Below, piece by piece: positions 8,568 to 17,744 of a stretch of 51,726 nucleotides of DNA. A program made the position numbers and the translations under genes. Under the pieces are notes generated by a model, which was not told the DNA's origin, ran no database searches, and was given only the letters and a program-made list of their open reading frames with translations. The stretch lies in contig JAJEAY010000091.1 in NCBI GenBank assembly GCA_022824145.1, positions 1 through 51,726 of the forward strand, read 5' to 3'. Numbering within the stretch: the first letter of the stretch is position 1; every line of letters starts with the position of its first letter. Source of the stretch: Rhodobacter sp. GTDB taxonomy: Bacteria > Pseudomonadota > Alphaproteobacteria > Rhodobacterales > Rhodobacteraceae.

Positions 8568-10056
8568 CGGCCGGATCCCTCCTGCGGCCAACGATGGCGT
8601 TTCGGATGGCCAAAGCGATCAGTGTGACGATGACGATCAGGAACACCAGGCTTGCGGGTCGACTGACAAAAACACTGAGGTCACCACCGGCCGCTCCGAA
8701 ACCTTGGCGAAAATACCGTTCCATGATCGGACCAAGAACAAGGCCGAGAATGATCGGTACCATCGGGATATTCGCCCGACGCAGGGAAAAGCCCAGCACG
8801 CCGAAGGCAATCGCAATGATCGTGTCAGTCAGGCGATAATTGGTCGAGTAAGACCCCACCAGCGCCAAACAAAGAATGATGACACCCAACAGGCGATCCG
8901 GTATCGAAGACAGCTTGGCTATCCAGCGGGTACCGCCCAGAAGCAAAACGACGATTACCACGTTCATCGCCAGAAGCGTCATATAGAGACCCGCCACGAA
9001 TTCGCGATTGTCCTGGAAGAGCGTCGGACCCGGGTCAATTCCGTGAATGATGAACACCGTCAGCATCATGGCCGTGAAGGACTCGCCCGGGATGCCGAGC
9101 GACAGGAGCGGCACAAGAGCGGAAGGCGGGACAGCGTTGTTTGCGGTTTCCGACGCGATGATCCCCTCGGGCGCGCCCTTGCCGAATTTCTCTGGCGTCT
9201 TCGACGACGCACGCGCTGTTGTATAGGCAAAGAACTGAGCCAGAAATTCACCAACCCCTGGAAGGACGCCCATACCGACGCCGAATCCAGCAGATCGGAA
9301 CAGCGTCTTAGGGTATTTGAAAACCTCCACAAAACCGCCCAGCAGCCCGCGTTTCATTTCGGCATCGCCACCTTCGATTTGTCGGTTCGAGAAGATCAGC
9401 GTGAAGGCCTGCCCGATCGCAAAGAGGCCAAGGATCACCGCAATCAGCGGCACGCCGGCCAGCATCCAAGTTGTGTCAAAGGTATAGCGGGCGGAGCCAT
9501 AGGCGGTCTCAAGTCCAATGGTCGAGATGAACAGTCCCGAACCCAGCAGCGCAAAAGAGGCCAGTTCGCTTCCACGATGTGCGACAACGACAAGAACCAT
9601 GGCCAGCAAGGCCGCCATGCCAAGATCAATTGAGGTCAGGTGGCGCGACAAAGAGGCAATCGGCCAGGCTGCGACCATCAGAACGATGACCGCAACGACA
9701 CCGCCCACGAAGCTGGATGCATAGGCCAGCGACAGAGCGCGCTGCGGTTCCCCGCCCTTCGCCATCGGATAGCCGTCATAGGTTGTCAGCACGTTCACCC
9801 CTGTGCCGGGCGTGTTAATGGTGATCGCCGGGATCGCCCCGCCATACCAACCCGCGGCGTAGAGTCCCATCAGCAGCGTGATGCCCGCGAGTGGCTCCAT
9901 TGTATAGGTCACCGGCAGCAAAAGCGCGATGCCTACGCCTGGGCCGATGCCGGGAATAGCCCCAAGGATAATGCCCAGTATGCTCCCGCCGACGAGCGCG
10001 ACCCAAACCATCGGATCGCCCAACTGCTGAAGGCCGAGAATGATAGTGCCGATCAA
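8557..10056 (-). CDS. tripartite tricarboxylate transporter, TctA-type large permease
   Basis: A very hydrophobic 499-residue membrane protein with about 12 predicted spans and the family signature early on (AIPGIGPGVGIALLLPVTY near 34-52, then GLYAAGWYGGAIPAI). TctA proteins form the transport channel for tricarboxylates or other carboxylates taken up by sodium or proton symport with a TctC-type receptor. The start is a TTG that directly follows the TAG of the TctB-type gene, so translation is probably coupled. It sits in a TctC-TctB-TctA order. The substrate is unknown; the aminotransferase neighbour suggests an amino- or oxo-carboxylate. Confidence 0.9.
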   Translation of the reverse strand: MIGTIILGLQQLGDPMVWVALVGGSILGIILGAIPGIGPGVGIALLLPVTYTMEPLAGITLLMGLYAAGWYGGAIPAITINTPGTGVNVLTTYDGYPMAKGGEPQRALSLAYASSFVGGVVAVIVLMVAAWPIASLSRHLTSIDLGMAALLAMVLVVVAHRGSELASFALLGSGLFISTIGLETAYGSARYTFDTTWMLAGVPLIAVILGLFAIGQAFTLIFSNRQIEGGDAEMKRGLLGGFVEVFKYPKTLFRSAGFGVGMGVLPGVGEFLAQFFAYTTARASSKTPEKFGKGAPEGIIASETANNAVPPSALVPLLSLGIPGESFTAMMLTVFIIHGIDPGPTLFQDNREFVAGLYMTLLAMNVVIVVLLLGGTRWIAKLSSIPDRLLGVIILCLALVGSYSTNYRLTDTIIAIAFGVLGFSLRRANIPMVPIILGLVLGPIMERYFRQGFGAAGGDLSVFVSRPASLVFLIVIVTLIALAIRNAIVGRRRDPAGVS

Positions 10057-10602
10057 CTAAAGCACTCCTTGCAACCAGAATGGGAGGTCCATCAGTTTGA
10101 AAAGTTCCGGTCTTGGGAACCAGACCGCGAAACCGATCCGAAAGATCAAGACCATGGCGACACAGGCCGCAACGGCGATGGCGATCAACCTGGTGCCTCG
10201 AAATCCAGCGATTAAGGCAACGACGCCAGCAAACACAAGGATCGAGAGGGCGAATCCGATGATCTTAAGCAAAAAGACAGTTGCTATCATGCAGGCGGAA
10301 ACAAGCGCGACACGTCCGTATTCGCCCGCGGTCTGCGCCCAATCGATCGACTCGCGCTTGGCCACAATGAACGCCGCCACGCTTGTCAGGACTGTCAGAA
10401 CCAGAAAGACAGCAGAGCTCAGCCCCGGTTCAGCCCACCAGCCGACCTCAAGTCGTCCGCTGACTTCACTGCCTGGAACGGTTTGACTGCCGTGCAGGGC
10501 AAGAAGGATGGCGGCCGCAGCCGCCATCCCACCCAGCAGGTATTTTCCACCGTGCCGGTCTTCCTTGAACGGAGACTCATCGATATCGTTATCTCCTGAC
10601 AT
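10057..10602 (-). CDS. tripartite tricarboxylate transporter, TctB-type small membrane subunit
   Basis: A 181-residue protein with four hydrophobic segments (about 23-40, 60-78, 95-120 and 125-160), which matches TctB size and topology. TctB subunits are poorly conserved, so the call rests largely on topology and on the position between the receptor gene (five bases upstream) and the TctA-type gene (immediately downstream). It would form the membrane complex with TctA. Confidence 0.8.
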   Translation of the reverse strand: MSGDNDIDESPFKEDRHGGKYLLGGMAAAAAILLALHGSQTVPGSEVSGRLEVGWWAEPGLSSAVFLVLTVLTSVAAFIVAKRESIDWAQTAGEYGRVALVSACMIATVFLLKIIGFALSILVFAGVVALIAGFRGTRLIAIAVAACVAMVLIFRIGFAVWFPRPELFKLMDLPFWLQGVL

Positions 10603-10607
10603 TGGCT

Positions 10608-11540
10608 TTAGTTGCCAAGCAGATTTACGACACGATCATAGAAGACTTCGGCATAGGCTGCGGCGTCCTCTGCCGTTGTCCATTGGACAACCGATCCCGT
10701 CCGGGCAGCCAGTTCCTGAGCCTCGTCGCTTTCAACAACTTCCTTGGCAATCCGAGAAATTACGTCCCTGGCCTCTTGTGGCGTGTCTTTACGCACGAAG
10801 ATACCTGCCCAACCCGGGGTCGCGATGCCTGGCACCTGTTCTTCGAGCGTGGGCACATCTTCGTAGATCGGAATGCGAGCCGTTGTCAGTGCTGTAAGGC
10901 CTTTGGCCTCACCGCTGACCATGCATGGCCGCATGGTGGCGCCGCCCAGAAGCACATCAACTTCGCCGTTGAACAACAACAGGCACGATGCTTCGTCGTA
11001 GCCTGCGACCGAAGCGAATTCAAACCCAAGCGTTTCGGCCATCTTGAGCGTTTGCAGCGCCGGCGGCGCGTTCAAGCCGACAACGCCGAGCGCGACATCG
11101 TTTGACTTCGCATATTCAGCCAGTTCCGCCAGATTGTTGAACGGTGCGTCTGCGCCGGCAGCCAAAACCTGCCCATAGCCGATAACACCTGCCAGCGGCT
11201 CAAACTCGGTCCGGTCATAGGATGCGTTACCGCGAATGATATGTGTCGAGATGATGTTGGCGGTAAAGACGCCAATTGTGTAGCCGTCAGCTGGCTGGCT
11301 GAACACATGTGTTGCACCAACGAGGCCACCGCCTCCAGCGATGTTCACTGTAGTGGTCGGGACCCCCGTTTCGTTGCGCACAGCGTCTGCGATCATCCGA
11401 GTCAATGTGTCCTCGATGTCGCCCGGAGGCCATGGCACCACAAATTCGACCGGGCGCTCTGGGTATTCCGCCAGCGCTGGTGAAGCCGCCGCCATCATGG
11501 CAAGCGCGACTGTGTAGCCGATTTTCTTGAAGTTGTTCAT
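10608..11540 (-). CDS. tripartite tricarboxylate transporter receptor, TctC/Bug family
   Basis: A 310-residue periplasmic solute receptor with a signal peptide (MNNFKK, hydrophobic run, cleavage after ASPALA near 24). The mature start EYPERPVEFVVPWPPGD is the hallmark of Bug-family receptors (YP.-.P...VVP..PGG), and the TVNIAGGGGLVGATHVF region is the usual ligand-loop segment. It binds a small carboxylate and hands it to the TctA/TctB membrane pair. AGG lies a few bases before the ATG. It is the first transporter gene after the IclR regulator gene. Confidence 0.9.
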   Translation of the reverse strand: MNNFKKIGYTVALAMMAAASPALAEYPERPVEFVVPWPPGDIEDTLTRMIADAVRNETGVPTTTVNIAGGGGLVGATHVFSQPADGYTIGVFTANIISTHIIRGNASYDRTEFEPLAGVIGYGQVLAAGADAPFNNLAELAEYAKSNDVALGVVGLNAPPALQTLKMAETLGFEFASVAGYDEASCLLLFNGEVDVLLGGATMRPCMVSGEAKGLTALTTARIPIYEDVPTLEEQVPGIATPGWAGIFVRKDTPQEARDVISRIAKEVVESDEAQELAARTGSVVQWTTAEDAAAYAEVFYDRVVNLLGN

Positions 11541-11607
11541 TTTGAACCTTTCTTTCCCAGTTGCAGTTTATTGGTTGTGAATACGCCCTTTCTTTCGGCG
11601 CAATTTC

Positions 11608-12399
11608 CTATGCTCCGTCCTCCCATTCCGGAAAGCCCTCCGGGTAGAAGCCTCCCCTCAAGTCCGTGAGTTTTTGGGCCGCTTTTCTGACATTGCGCTC
11701 AATTCGTGTCGTATGATCCGGTGTTCCCCTGACAGCAGGCAGCGCGCTCGCGACCGATCCACAAACCTTGCCGCTGGGCCCGAAATAGGGGGCAGCGATG
11801 CCCATCACATCTTCCTCAAAGGAACCGTCAGTAAAGGCGATCCCGGTTGCGCGGATGCTTTCCAGCATTTGAGCCAGGGCCTTCGGATCGGTCACGGTTT
11901 TGCTCGCGTGCGATTGCAGGGCACTTTCGAGTGCGGTCGACACAATGTCGGGCGCTGCAAAGGCCAGATATGCCAGCCCCGATGCCGTCGCGTGAAACGG
12001 GAGCGAGATCCCGGGTTCAATGATGACCCGGTTCCGTTTTTGACTTTCGACAACGCCGATATTGGCAAGACATTCGCCAGAAATGACCGAAGCGAGCGCC
12101 GTTTCATCCGTCGCCGCATTGAGATCGCGGAGAACGATCTTGACTGCTTCAGATAGTGGAGAGCTCGCTTCCCGTAGCTGAGAAAAGCGCAAAAAGGCCG
12201 GACCCAGCTTGTAAGCGCGGGTCTCAGTGTCTTGTTCGACGAATCCCTTTTCTTCAAGAGCCGACAAGAACCGCAGGGTTGTGGCCTTGTTGTAACCAGA
12301 GAGATTTGCGAACTCGCTCAACCCGATGATTGGCCGACGCACGGTGAAAAAATCAAGCAACGCCAAAGCTTTGTGAACTGTGCTTGGGCCTGTGGGCAC
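11608..12399 (-). CDS. IclR-family transcriptional regulator
   Basis: A 263-residue regulator with an N-terminal winged helix (about 6-65, with GLSEFANLSGYNKATTLRFL as the helix-turn-helix) and a C-terminal IclR effector domain (about 80-250, including the SLPFHATASGLAYLAF segment). Family members usually bind an aromatic, carboxylate or sugar-acid ligand and control neighbouring catabolic genes. The start is GTG with AAGGTGG seven bases upstream. Lying 67 bases upstream of the TctC-type gene on the same strand, it probably controls the transporter-aminotransferase unit and perhaps the dehydrogenase-monooxygenase unit behind it. Confidence 0.88.
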   Translation of the reverse strand: MPTGPSTVHKALALLDFFTVRRPIIGLSEFANLSGYNKATTLRFLSALEEKGFVEQDTETRAYKLGPAFLRFSQLREASSPLSEAVKIVLRDLNAATDETALASVISGECLANIGVVESQKRNRVIIEPGISLPFHATASGLAYLAFAAPDIVSTALESALQSHASKTVTDPKALAQMLESIRATGIAFTDGSFEEDVMGIAAPYFGPSGKVCGSVASALPAVRGTPDHTTRIERNVRKAAQKLTDLRGGFYPEGFPEWEDGA

Positions 12400-12833
12400 G
12401 TAATTGCCACCTTTGGTTTTCGTACATTTGCGTCATCTTCGAAGCAACGCACCTTGACGTTATCGACAGAACTATGCATCATTTAATTCATCGGTTCAAT
12501 ATTTAAAACGCGGAAGGGCGCGATTCTCATATGGTTCACCTCTTGATTCCATGATGTTCCACCTGCGAATCACGCGGCGAGCGCGAGCTGCGCCACGGGT
12601 CGGGCGCACCCTGACAGCGCTCGGGTCGATGGACGAACCCAGCGTCGGATGAATCACCATGGACGGCACGCTGCCGCATCGAAAACGGAACGGCCAGCAT
12701 TGAAATCACTGCGCCTCGGTCACGCGGCTGAGAACAAAATCGTCCTGGCTCCAGGGTGGAATGGCTTGCATGTTCTCCTGCAATACTTCCCGCATCGAAG
12801 AATCGGATACAGGTCCTGACCCTTTCCTGCCAT
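12400..12833. other. intergenic region upstream of the IclR gene
   Basis: About 430 bases between the aldehyde dehydrogenase stop and the IclR start. No frame looks coding. An AT-rich part (about 12466-12510), unusual for this window, holds an imperfect dyad, GAACTATG and CATCGGTTC, separated by about 13 bases and is the likely promoter and operator region of the regulator gene. The rest shows nothing recognisable. Confidence 0.3.
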
Positions 12834-14315
12834 TCAACGCATGGTGAACGGGTTGGCCATCGGCGTATCGGCGGTGTTGATCCAGGTTGTCTTGGTGCGG
12901 GTGTAATCAAGGACCGCCTCAATGCCGGCTTCGCGCCCGTATCCCGAGTGACCGTATCCGCCAAAGGGCGCAATTGGGGAAATCGCGCGGTACGTGTTCA
13001 CCCAGCAAATTCCCGCCTTCAGGCGGGAAGACACGCGATGGGCACGGGCCAGGCTGTTCGTGAAGACACCTGATCCAAGGCCGAAATCCGTGTCATTCGC
13101 CAGACGGATCGCGTCTTCTTCGGTGTCGAAGGGCAAGAGCGACATGACCGGACCGAACATTTCCACTTCAAGAGTTCTGATGTCGGGTCCGGCACATTCC
13201 ACCAGCGTCGGCTGCATGTAGTTTCCGGGCCGGTCAAGCGGCTCACCGCCAAAGTGGATGGTCGCTCCCTGTTCGACGGCGCGTGCCAGTGTCGCCTCGA
13301 TTTTTTCGATCTGAGCTCTTGTGCAGAGCGGTCCGACATGGGTCGCAGGATCACGCGGATCCCCTATAGTGATGCTGTTTGCCCTTTCGGAAATCTTTTC
13401 GACGAGGATCCCAAGGATACCCCTTTGCACAAGCCCGCGCGATCCAGCGACGCAGCTTTGGCCGGAAGCGCCGAAATTTCCCGCGATCAATCCGTTAACC
13501 GCACTGTCCAGATCGGCGTCATCGAACACAAGAATGGGGGACTTGCCCCCGAGTTCCAGCGTCGTTACGGCAAAATTTTCGGCTGAATTCCGTATCACGT
13601 GACGTGCGGTCTCCGGCCCGCCAGTGAAGGCGATGCGCGCCACATCCGGATGGCGCGTAAGTGGAATGGCGCAGTTTTCAGCGTCCCCTGTGATGACCGA
13701 GACAACGCCGGGAGGAAAGCCAGCCTCGTCAATGAGCCGGGCAAATTCCAGCATCGGGGCGGGCGCGACCTCTGACGCCTTCAGGACAACGCTGCACCCG
13801 GCGGCAAGCGCCGGGCCAAGCTTGGTTGCCGCCAGGAACATCTGCGCGTTCCACGGCACGACGGCCGCAACCACACCGATCGGTTCACGACGCGTAAAGA
13901 CGTGCATATCCGGCTTGTCAATCGGCAGCACGGCGCCTTCGATCTTGTCAGCCAGCCCGGCGAAGTACCGGTAATAGCCGCCGACATAGGCTGTCTGGGC
14001 CGAGGTCTCGGCCAAAAGCTTTCCGCTGTCAGCGGTCTCCAGCCGCGCGAGCCGTTCGGCATTCTGTTCCACCAAGTCGGCAAGCCTGTACAGGAGATGC
14101 CCTCGTGCTGTCTGGTTCAAATCGCGCCACGCCGGATCCATAAGCGCCCGACGAGCCGCAGCTACCGCGTGGTCGACATCTTCGGCCGCTGCACACGCAA
14201 AGGTCGCCCAGTCCTTTCCATCAGCCGGATTCTGCGAAACCATCGTCTGGGCATCAGCACCTTCGGTCCAGAGTCCGTCGACGTAGAGCTGAAAGTGTCG
14301 TCTTTCGGTCGTCAT
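12834..14315 (-). CDS. NAD(P)-dependent aldehyde dehydrogenase
   Basis: A 493-residue member of the aldehyde dehydrogenase superfamily that oxidises an aldehyde to a carboxylate. Catalytic residues are present: Cys288 in GASGQSCVAGSR, general base Glu254 in LELGGKSP, oxyanion Asn156 in VPWNAQMF and cofactor Lys179 in VLKASEVAP. Length is typical. The ATG at 14315 has GAGG five bases upstream and is chosen over a TTG at 14330 that overlaps the upstream gene. It is the last gene of a run with the hydrolase, flavin reductase and luciferase-like monooxygenase, and probably oxidises the aldehyde released by that monooxygenase. Confidence 0.92.
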   Translation of the reverse strand: MTTERRHFQLYVDGLWTEGADAQTMVSQNPADGKDWATFACAAAEDVDHAVAAARRALMDPAWRDLNQTARGHLLYRLADLVEQNAERLARLETADSGKLLAETSAQTAYVGGYYRYFAGLADKIEGAVLPIDKPDMHVFTRREPIGVVAAVVPWNAQMFLAATKLGPALAAGCSVVLKASEVAPAPMLEFARLIDEAGFPPGVVSVITGDAENCAIPLTRHPDVARIAFTGGPETARHVIRNSAENFAVTTLELGGKSPILVFDDADLDSAVNGLIAGNFGASGQSCVAGSRGLVQRGILGILVEKISERANSITIGDPRDPATHVGPLCTRAQIEKIEATLARAVEQGATIHFGGEPLDRPGNYMQPTLVECAGPDIRTLEVEMFGPVMSLLPFDTEEDAIRLANDTDFGLGSGVFTNSLARAHRVSSRLKAGICWVNTYRAISPIAPFGGYGHSGYGREAGIEAVLDYTRTKTTWINTADTPMANPFTMR

Positions 14316-14322
14316 GGCATCC

Positions 14323-15357
14323 TCACGCAAATGCAGGCGTCACGTCGTCGATGAATCGCGCCAGCGACCCGCGCTTGCGATCTATCGTCATTCCGCTGTC
14401 GATCCAAAACGCAAACTCGTCATAACCCAGATCCTCGTAGCGTTTCAGCCGGTCGATCACTTGCTGAGCGGTTCCGACGGTCAGATCGTTCCTGATCGCC
14501 TCGGGAGAGATCATCCTGTTGGCGGCGATCTCTTCCGCGCTAAGTGCCTGGATAAGCCCCTGCGACACGGGGCGCCTGTTCTGGAACCACGCTCCGAAAT
14601 AGGCGAAATAACGTGTCAGATCCAGCACAGCCTGATCGAGGTCACCAGCATCGGTCCCGACATAGGTGTGATGCAGCAGCAGGATTTTGGGGCGCGGCCC
14701 GTCATGGCCGGAGCAGGCATCATTGAAACGACCCATCAGCGTTTCGATTTCCTCGTCGCCCTTCCAAAGCGGCGTGACCTGCACGTTGAAACCGTTTTGC
14801 GCCGCAAACTCAAAACTGTTCGGGTCGCGCGCGGCGATCCAGATGGGCGGGCCGCCTGACTGCACCGGTTTGGGAGAGGACGTAGTCGCGGGGAAGCTGT
14901 AGTACTTGCTGTCATGGGCGCAGTCACCTTGCCACAGCTGGCGAAGCAGGGGTGCGGTTTCCCGCATCCTCTGTCCGGCATCCCAGGCATCCAGCCCCGG
15001 CATAAGACGCTCGTATTCATAGGAATAGGCGCCGCGGGCGATGCCAAGTTCCAGCCTGCCGCCCGTCATCAGATCGGTTGCGGCAGCCTCGCCCGCCAGC
15101 TTGATCGGGTGCCAGAACGGCGCAACGACGGTACCGGTGCCCAACCGGACATTCCTCGTGCGATGCGCCAGATCCATAAGCGAAAGGAAGGGGTTGGGCG
15201 CAATGGTGAACTCCATTCCGTGATGTTCACCAGTCCAGATCGCCCGCATTCCGCCTTCGTCAGCCATTTTGCACAGCGAAATGAAATCCTCGTAAAGCTC
15301 GGAATGTGACTGGTCAGGCGTCAGACGCTCCATATGGGCAAACAGCGAGAATTCCAT
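14323..15357 (-). CDS. luciferase-like (LLM class) flavin-dependent monooxygenase
   Basis: A 344-residue bacterial-luciferase-family enzyme. Family features include AIWTGEHHGMEF near 39-50, NVRLGTGTVV near 71-80 and GRLELGIARGAYSYEYER near 99-116, which build the TIM-barrel FMN site. These enzymes use reduced flavin from a partner reductase to oxidise substrates such as alkanesulfonates, aminopolycarboxylates, long-chain aldehydes or heterocycles. AGGAG is eight bases before the ATG. A flavin reductase gene lies directly upstream, so the two likely form a two-component monooxygenase. The substrate is not identifiable from sequence. Confidence 0.88.
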   Translation of the reverse strand: MEFSLFAHMERLTPDQSHSELYEDFISLCKMADEGGMRAIWTGEHHGMEFTIAPNPFLSLMDLAHRTRNVRLGTGTVVAPFWHPIKLAGEAAATDLMTGGRLELGIARGAYSYEYERLMPGLDAWDAGQRMRETAPLLRQLWQGDCAHDSKYYSFPATTSSPKPVQSGGPPIWIAARDPNSFEFAAQNGFNVQVTPLWKGDEEIETLMGRFNDACSGHDGPRPKILLLHHTYVGTDAGDLDQAVLDLTRYFAYFGAWFQNRRPVSQGLIQALSAEEIAANRMISPEAIRNDLTVGTAQQVIDRLKRYEDLGYDEFAFWIDSGMTIDRKRGSLARFIDDVTPAFA

Positions 15358-15373
15358 GGTCAAGACTCCTATT

Positions 15374-15895
15374 TTAACTCGTGCCGGTCTCCGAACGCGT
15401 CATCGCCGACATAAAGGGGAACTCCCCGGCGCTGTATACGAGGGCAAAACGCCTGCACAGAGCGGCAATTGCCGGTGTCTCGAAGATCCACTCAGTGATC
15501 TGTCCCAGAAGCACTGTTTGATCGGCCGCAGGGATCGATCGCGTCCGTCGGCACGAAAAATGGACCGAGGCGCCGTCCATCCCGGGCATCCCGTTGGCAA
15601 GGGAGCTATGAGCTATCCAGCCGAGCCGGTTCTCCGTGAAGCCGGAAAAGACGTTCGACACGCCTTCCTGCCCCTTGGCCAATACCGATGCCTCGAAATG
15701 GGTGCAGGCCGCGAATACTTCGTAGCCTGACAGCCAACGACCCAGGCAGACCAAGAACATTGCAGGATCGAGCGAATCCGAGGAATGGAAATTGGCTGTG
15801 AACCGAAGGGGCGCCGGGTTGATCTCTCGCGCTGTCACGACGGTCATGACCCCGTGAAAGGCATCACGAAAGACGTTGTTGCCGGTCGAAGTCAT
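15374..15895 (-). CDS. flavin reductase-like protein, partner of the monooxygenase
   Basis: A 173-residue protein of the flavin reductase-like (split-barrel FMN-binding) family. The N-terminal stretch FRDAFHGVMTVVTARE and the later PLRFTANFHSSDSLDP correspond to the first strands and flavin-phosphate loop of that family, and the later H-F-E-A-S-V-L-A-K-G-Q-E region fits its middle. It would supply reduced FMN to the luciferase-like enzyme encoded 16 bases downstream. Its ATG overlaps the stop of the hydrolase gene as ATGA. The canonical S-x-x-P-P motif is only partly conserved, so it is a divergent member. Confidence 0.75.
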   Translation of the reverse strand: MTSTGNNVFRDAFHGVMTVVTAREINPAPLRFTANFHSSDSLDPAMFLVCLGRWLSGYEVFAACTHFEASVLAKGQEGVSNVFSGFTENRLGWIAHSSLANGMPGMDGASVHFSCRRTRSIPAADQTVLLGQITEWIFETPAIAALCRRFALVYSAGEFPFMSAMTRSETGTS

Positions 15896-16671
15896 CTGGA
15901 CGCCTGACGGATCAGGGCGGCAAGCTCGGCATTTACCGGGCCTGCATGCGTCATGGGCATCATGTGTGCGGCGCCATCAATGATGGCAGCACGGCCATGC
16001 GGTGCGACCCGCGCCATCGCCTCGCTCATGTCCGGCGTTGAATTGGCGTCGTCTCCACCGGTCATGAACAGCGCCGGGCAGGACAGACGCGCCAAGTCCG
16101 CATCGGCAGGTCCATCCTCCGCCGCAAACACCTCATAGGCCGTTTTGTAGTGCTCAGTGGCCAACCCGATCAGCCACTCCCTGCATGCACGCCGCTCGGC
16201 AGTGTCCTGATCGGCGAACCAGCGCCTTAAGGTGGGTTCCGGATCGGCTGGTTCGGTGGCAGACAGGTCCGCCGCGCGTCGCCGCACTGCCTCCGCAGCC
16301 TTTGGACTGCGGCGATGGATTGCGTTCAGCGCGGCAACGCCCCTGACCAGATGTGGATGACGGCATGCCAGGTCGAGGGCGATCATCGCACCCATCGAAT
16401 GCCCGGCCACAATACCCGTTGCATCGATCACAGCCGCGAGGCGATCCGTATACTGCGCAAGCGTCGCGGGGCACCGGAGGGCGCGGCTGGCGCCGTGGCC
16501 CGGAAGGTCAAAGGCGCGGCAGTCCTGTGTCGCCGAAAGTTCGCTGACCTGGGCCATCCACGCCTCCGCTCTTAGGCCCACCCCGTGTATAAAATACAGC
16601 CTGGGGCCCGTGCCGGCACGAATGAAGCTGATGCCTCCAACCTCAGACCGCGGCTGAGTTGTCCATATCAT
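15892..16671 (-). CDS. alpha/beta hydrolase
   Basis: A 259-residue alpha/beta-fold hydrolase. It has the oxyanion segment YFIHGVGLRAEAW near 26-38, nucleophile Ser92 in AGHSMGAM, a likely acid Asp in TGGDDANSTPD near 207 and the catalytic His at about 236 in GAAHMMP. Enol-lactonases, esterases and C-C bond hydrolases of catabolic pathways share this layout. It is the first gene of the hydrolase, flavin reductase, monooxygenase, aldehyde dehydrogenase run, joined to the reductase gene by an ATGA overlap, so it probably opens an ester, lactone or amide of the same substrate chain. Confidence 0.87.
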   Translation of the reverse strand: MIWTTQPRSEVGGISFIRAGTGPRLYFIHGVGLRAEAWMAQVSELSATQDCRAFDLPGHGASRALRCPATLAQYTDRLAAVIDATGIVAGHSMGAMIALDLACRHPHLVRGVAALNAIHRRSPKAAEAVRRRAADLSATEPADPEPTLRRWFADQDTAERRACREWLIGLATEHYKTAYEVFAAEDGPADADLARLSCPALFMTGGDDANSTPDMSEAMARVAPHGRAAIIDGAAHMMPMTHAGPVNAELAALIRQASR

Positions 16672-16683
16672 GGCCCAGATCCT

Positions 16684-17744
16684 TCAAATCCTCATATCTG
16701 TCTTCAACGCAGTATTGGGTCGGTCGGACACTGCAGTTCCCGGCACGACGACCGATCTGTCGGCGCGAGGCACCGCAGGAGTCGAGAACCGCACGGAAAG
16801 ATCATGCGACCGCCGCCCAACGTCTTTTTCGTATATCGACGAAACCGAAGCTGCCACTTTGGCGAAACCACGCGTTCTTATTGACGTCGAACAAGGCTTT
16901 GGCACCGTGGCCATGCGGATGACGCTGCCAATCCGAATGGTTTGGATCGGGTTCGGAGCGTGCTTGACCTCTCCATCCGGCCTGCCCTCTGCCGCCATTA
17001 CACATGTCTCGAACGCATCGCCATTGCTGGCAGGCTCAATCATGCCGCCTGTCCACAGCCCGCCAAGGATCCGGCCACAGGCGCGGATTTGAGGCTTGAG
17101 TTTCGCAGCGAACCGGCCCGCGCGGAAAATCGCGGGATCTGCAGCTGCTTCAGAGCCGCTCCAGAGCGGAAGCATCTCACGAGATAATTCGACGAGGCCG
17201 CCCTTGCTGAATGTCACGAATTTCCAAACCTCGTGCTGCATGTACGTCTCCCGCTCTCGTCTGCCATCAAATTCGCCTGGGTGCCTTGCCTCTACAGTTC
17301 CCTGAATCCACTTCCGCATCGGGGCATAGCAAGTCAAGCTCCGTTGCGGATGGCACACGCACTGCGACAAAGGCGATCGCGTTCGCGGCGTCGGACTTAA
17401 TCTTCCGTCTCAGTGACGTCCAGCCAATGCCCGGGAAATAGCGCCATCGAGCCGCTTTTTCTTCAACCGGTTGCAGCTTGGCTTGTCGGGGAGCCCGTCG
17501 TGATTGAGGCCCTCGACCAAGATCGTTCCGGCTTGGCTGGGCAAATTCCGGACGGCATGCCGAAGGCAGTCCCCTCCAGCCATCGCATGGCATGAATGTG
17601 ATGGATCTCCCCGTCGCTATCGGCGATCTGACAGAAGTTCATGCCGACGCCCAGAAGTTCAATCAGTCGGCCGGATTCGATTTCAGCTGCCAAACCACCT
17701 GTATCAGCTATTCCTTCTTGAGCAGCCTCAACCCAAACGTGGCG
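16684..17744 (-). pseudogene. unidentified gene, probably frameshifted
   Basis: Coding-like sequence continues on the minus strand from the creatinase stop, but in at least three frames. A frame at 17744-17463 reads GLAAEIESGRLIELLGVGMN and HIHAMRWLEGTAFG; another at about 17420-17267 reads DAANAIAFVAVRVPS; a third from about 17310 to 16684 reads QGTVEARHPGEFDGRRERET, EVWKFVTFSKGGLVELSRE and GGLWTGGMIEPASNGDAFETC. I infer one ancestral gene broken by frameshifts, transcribed after creatinase. The last part alone (from an ATG at 17241 with GGAG six bases upstream) could still make a 185-residue protein. I do not recognise the family. Confidence 0.4.

Noticed and set aside
12536-12973. A 145-codon minus-strand frame overlapping the end of the aldehyde dehydrogenase gene
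   Set aside because: It overlaps the well-supported dehydrogenase C terminus in another frame and shows no motif.
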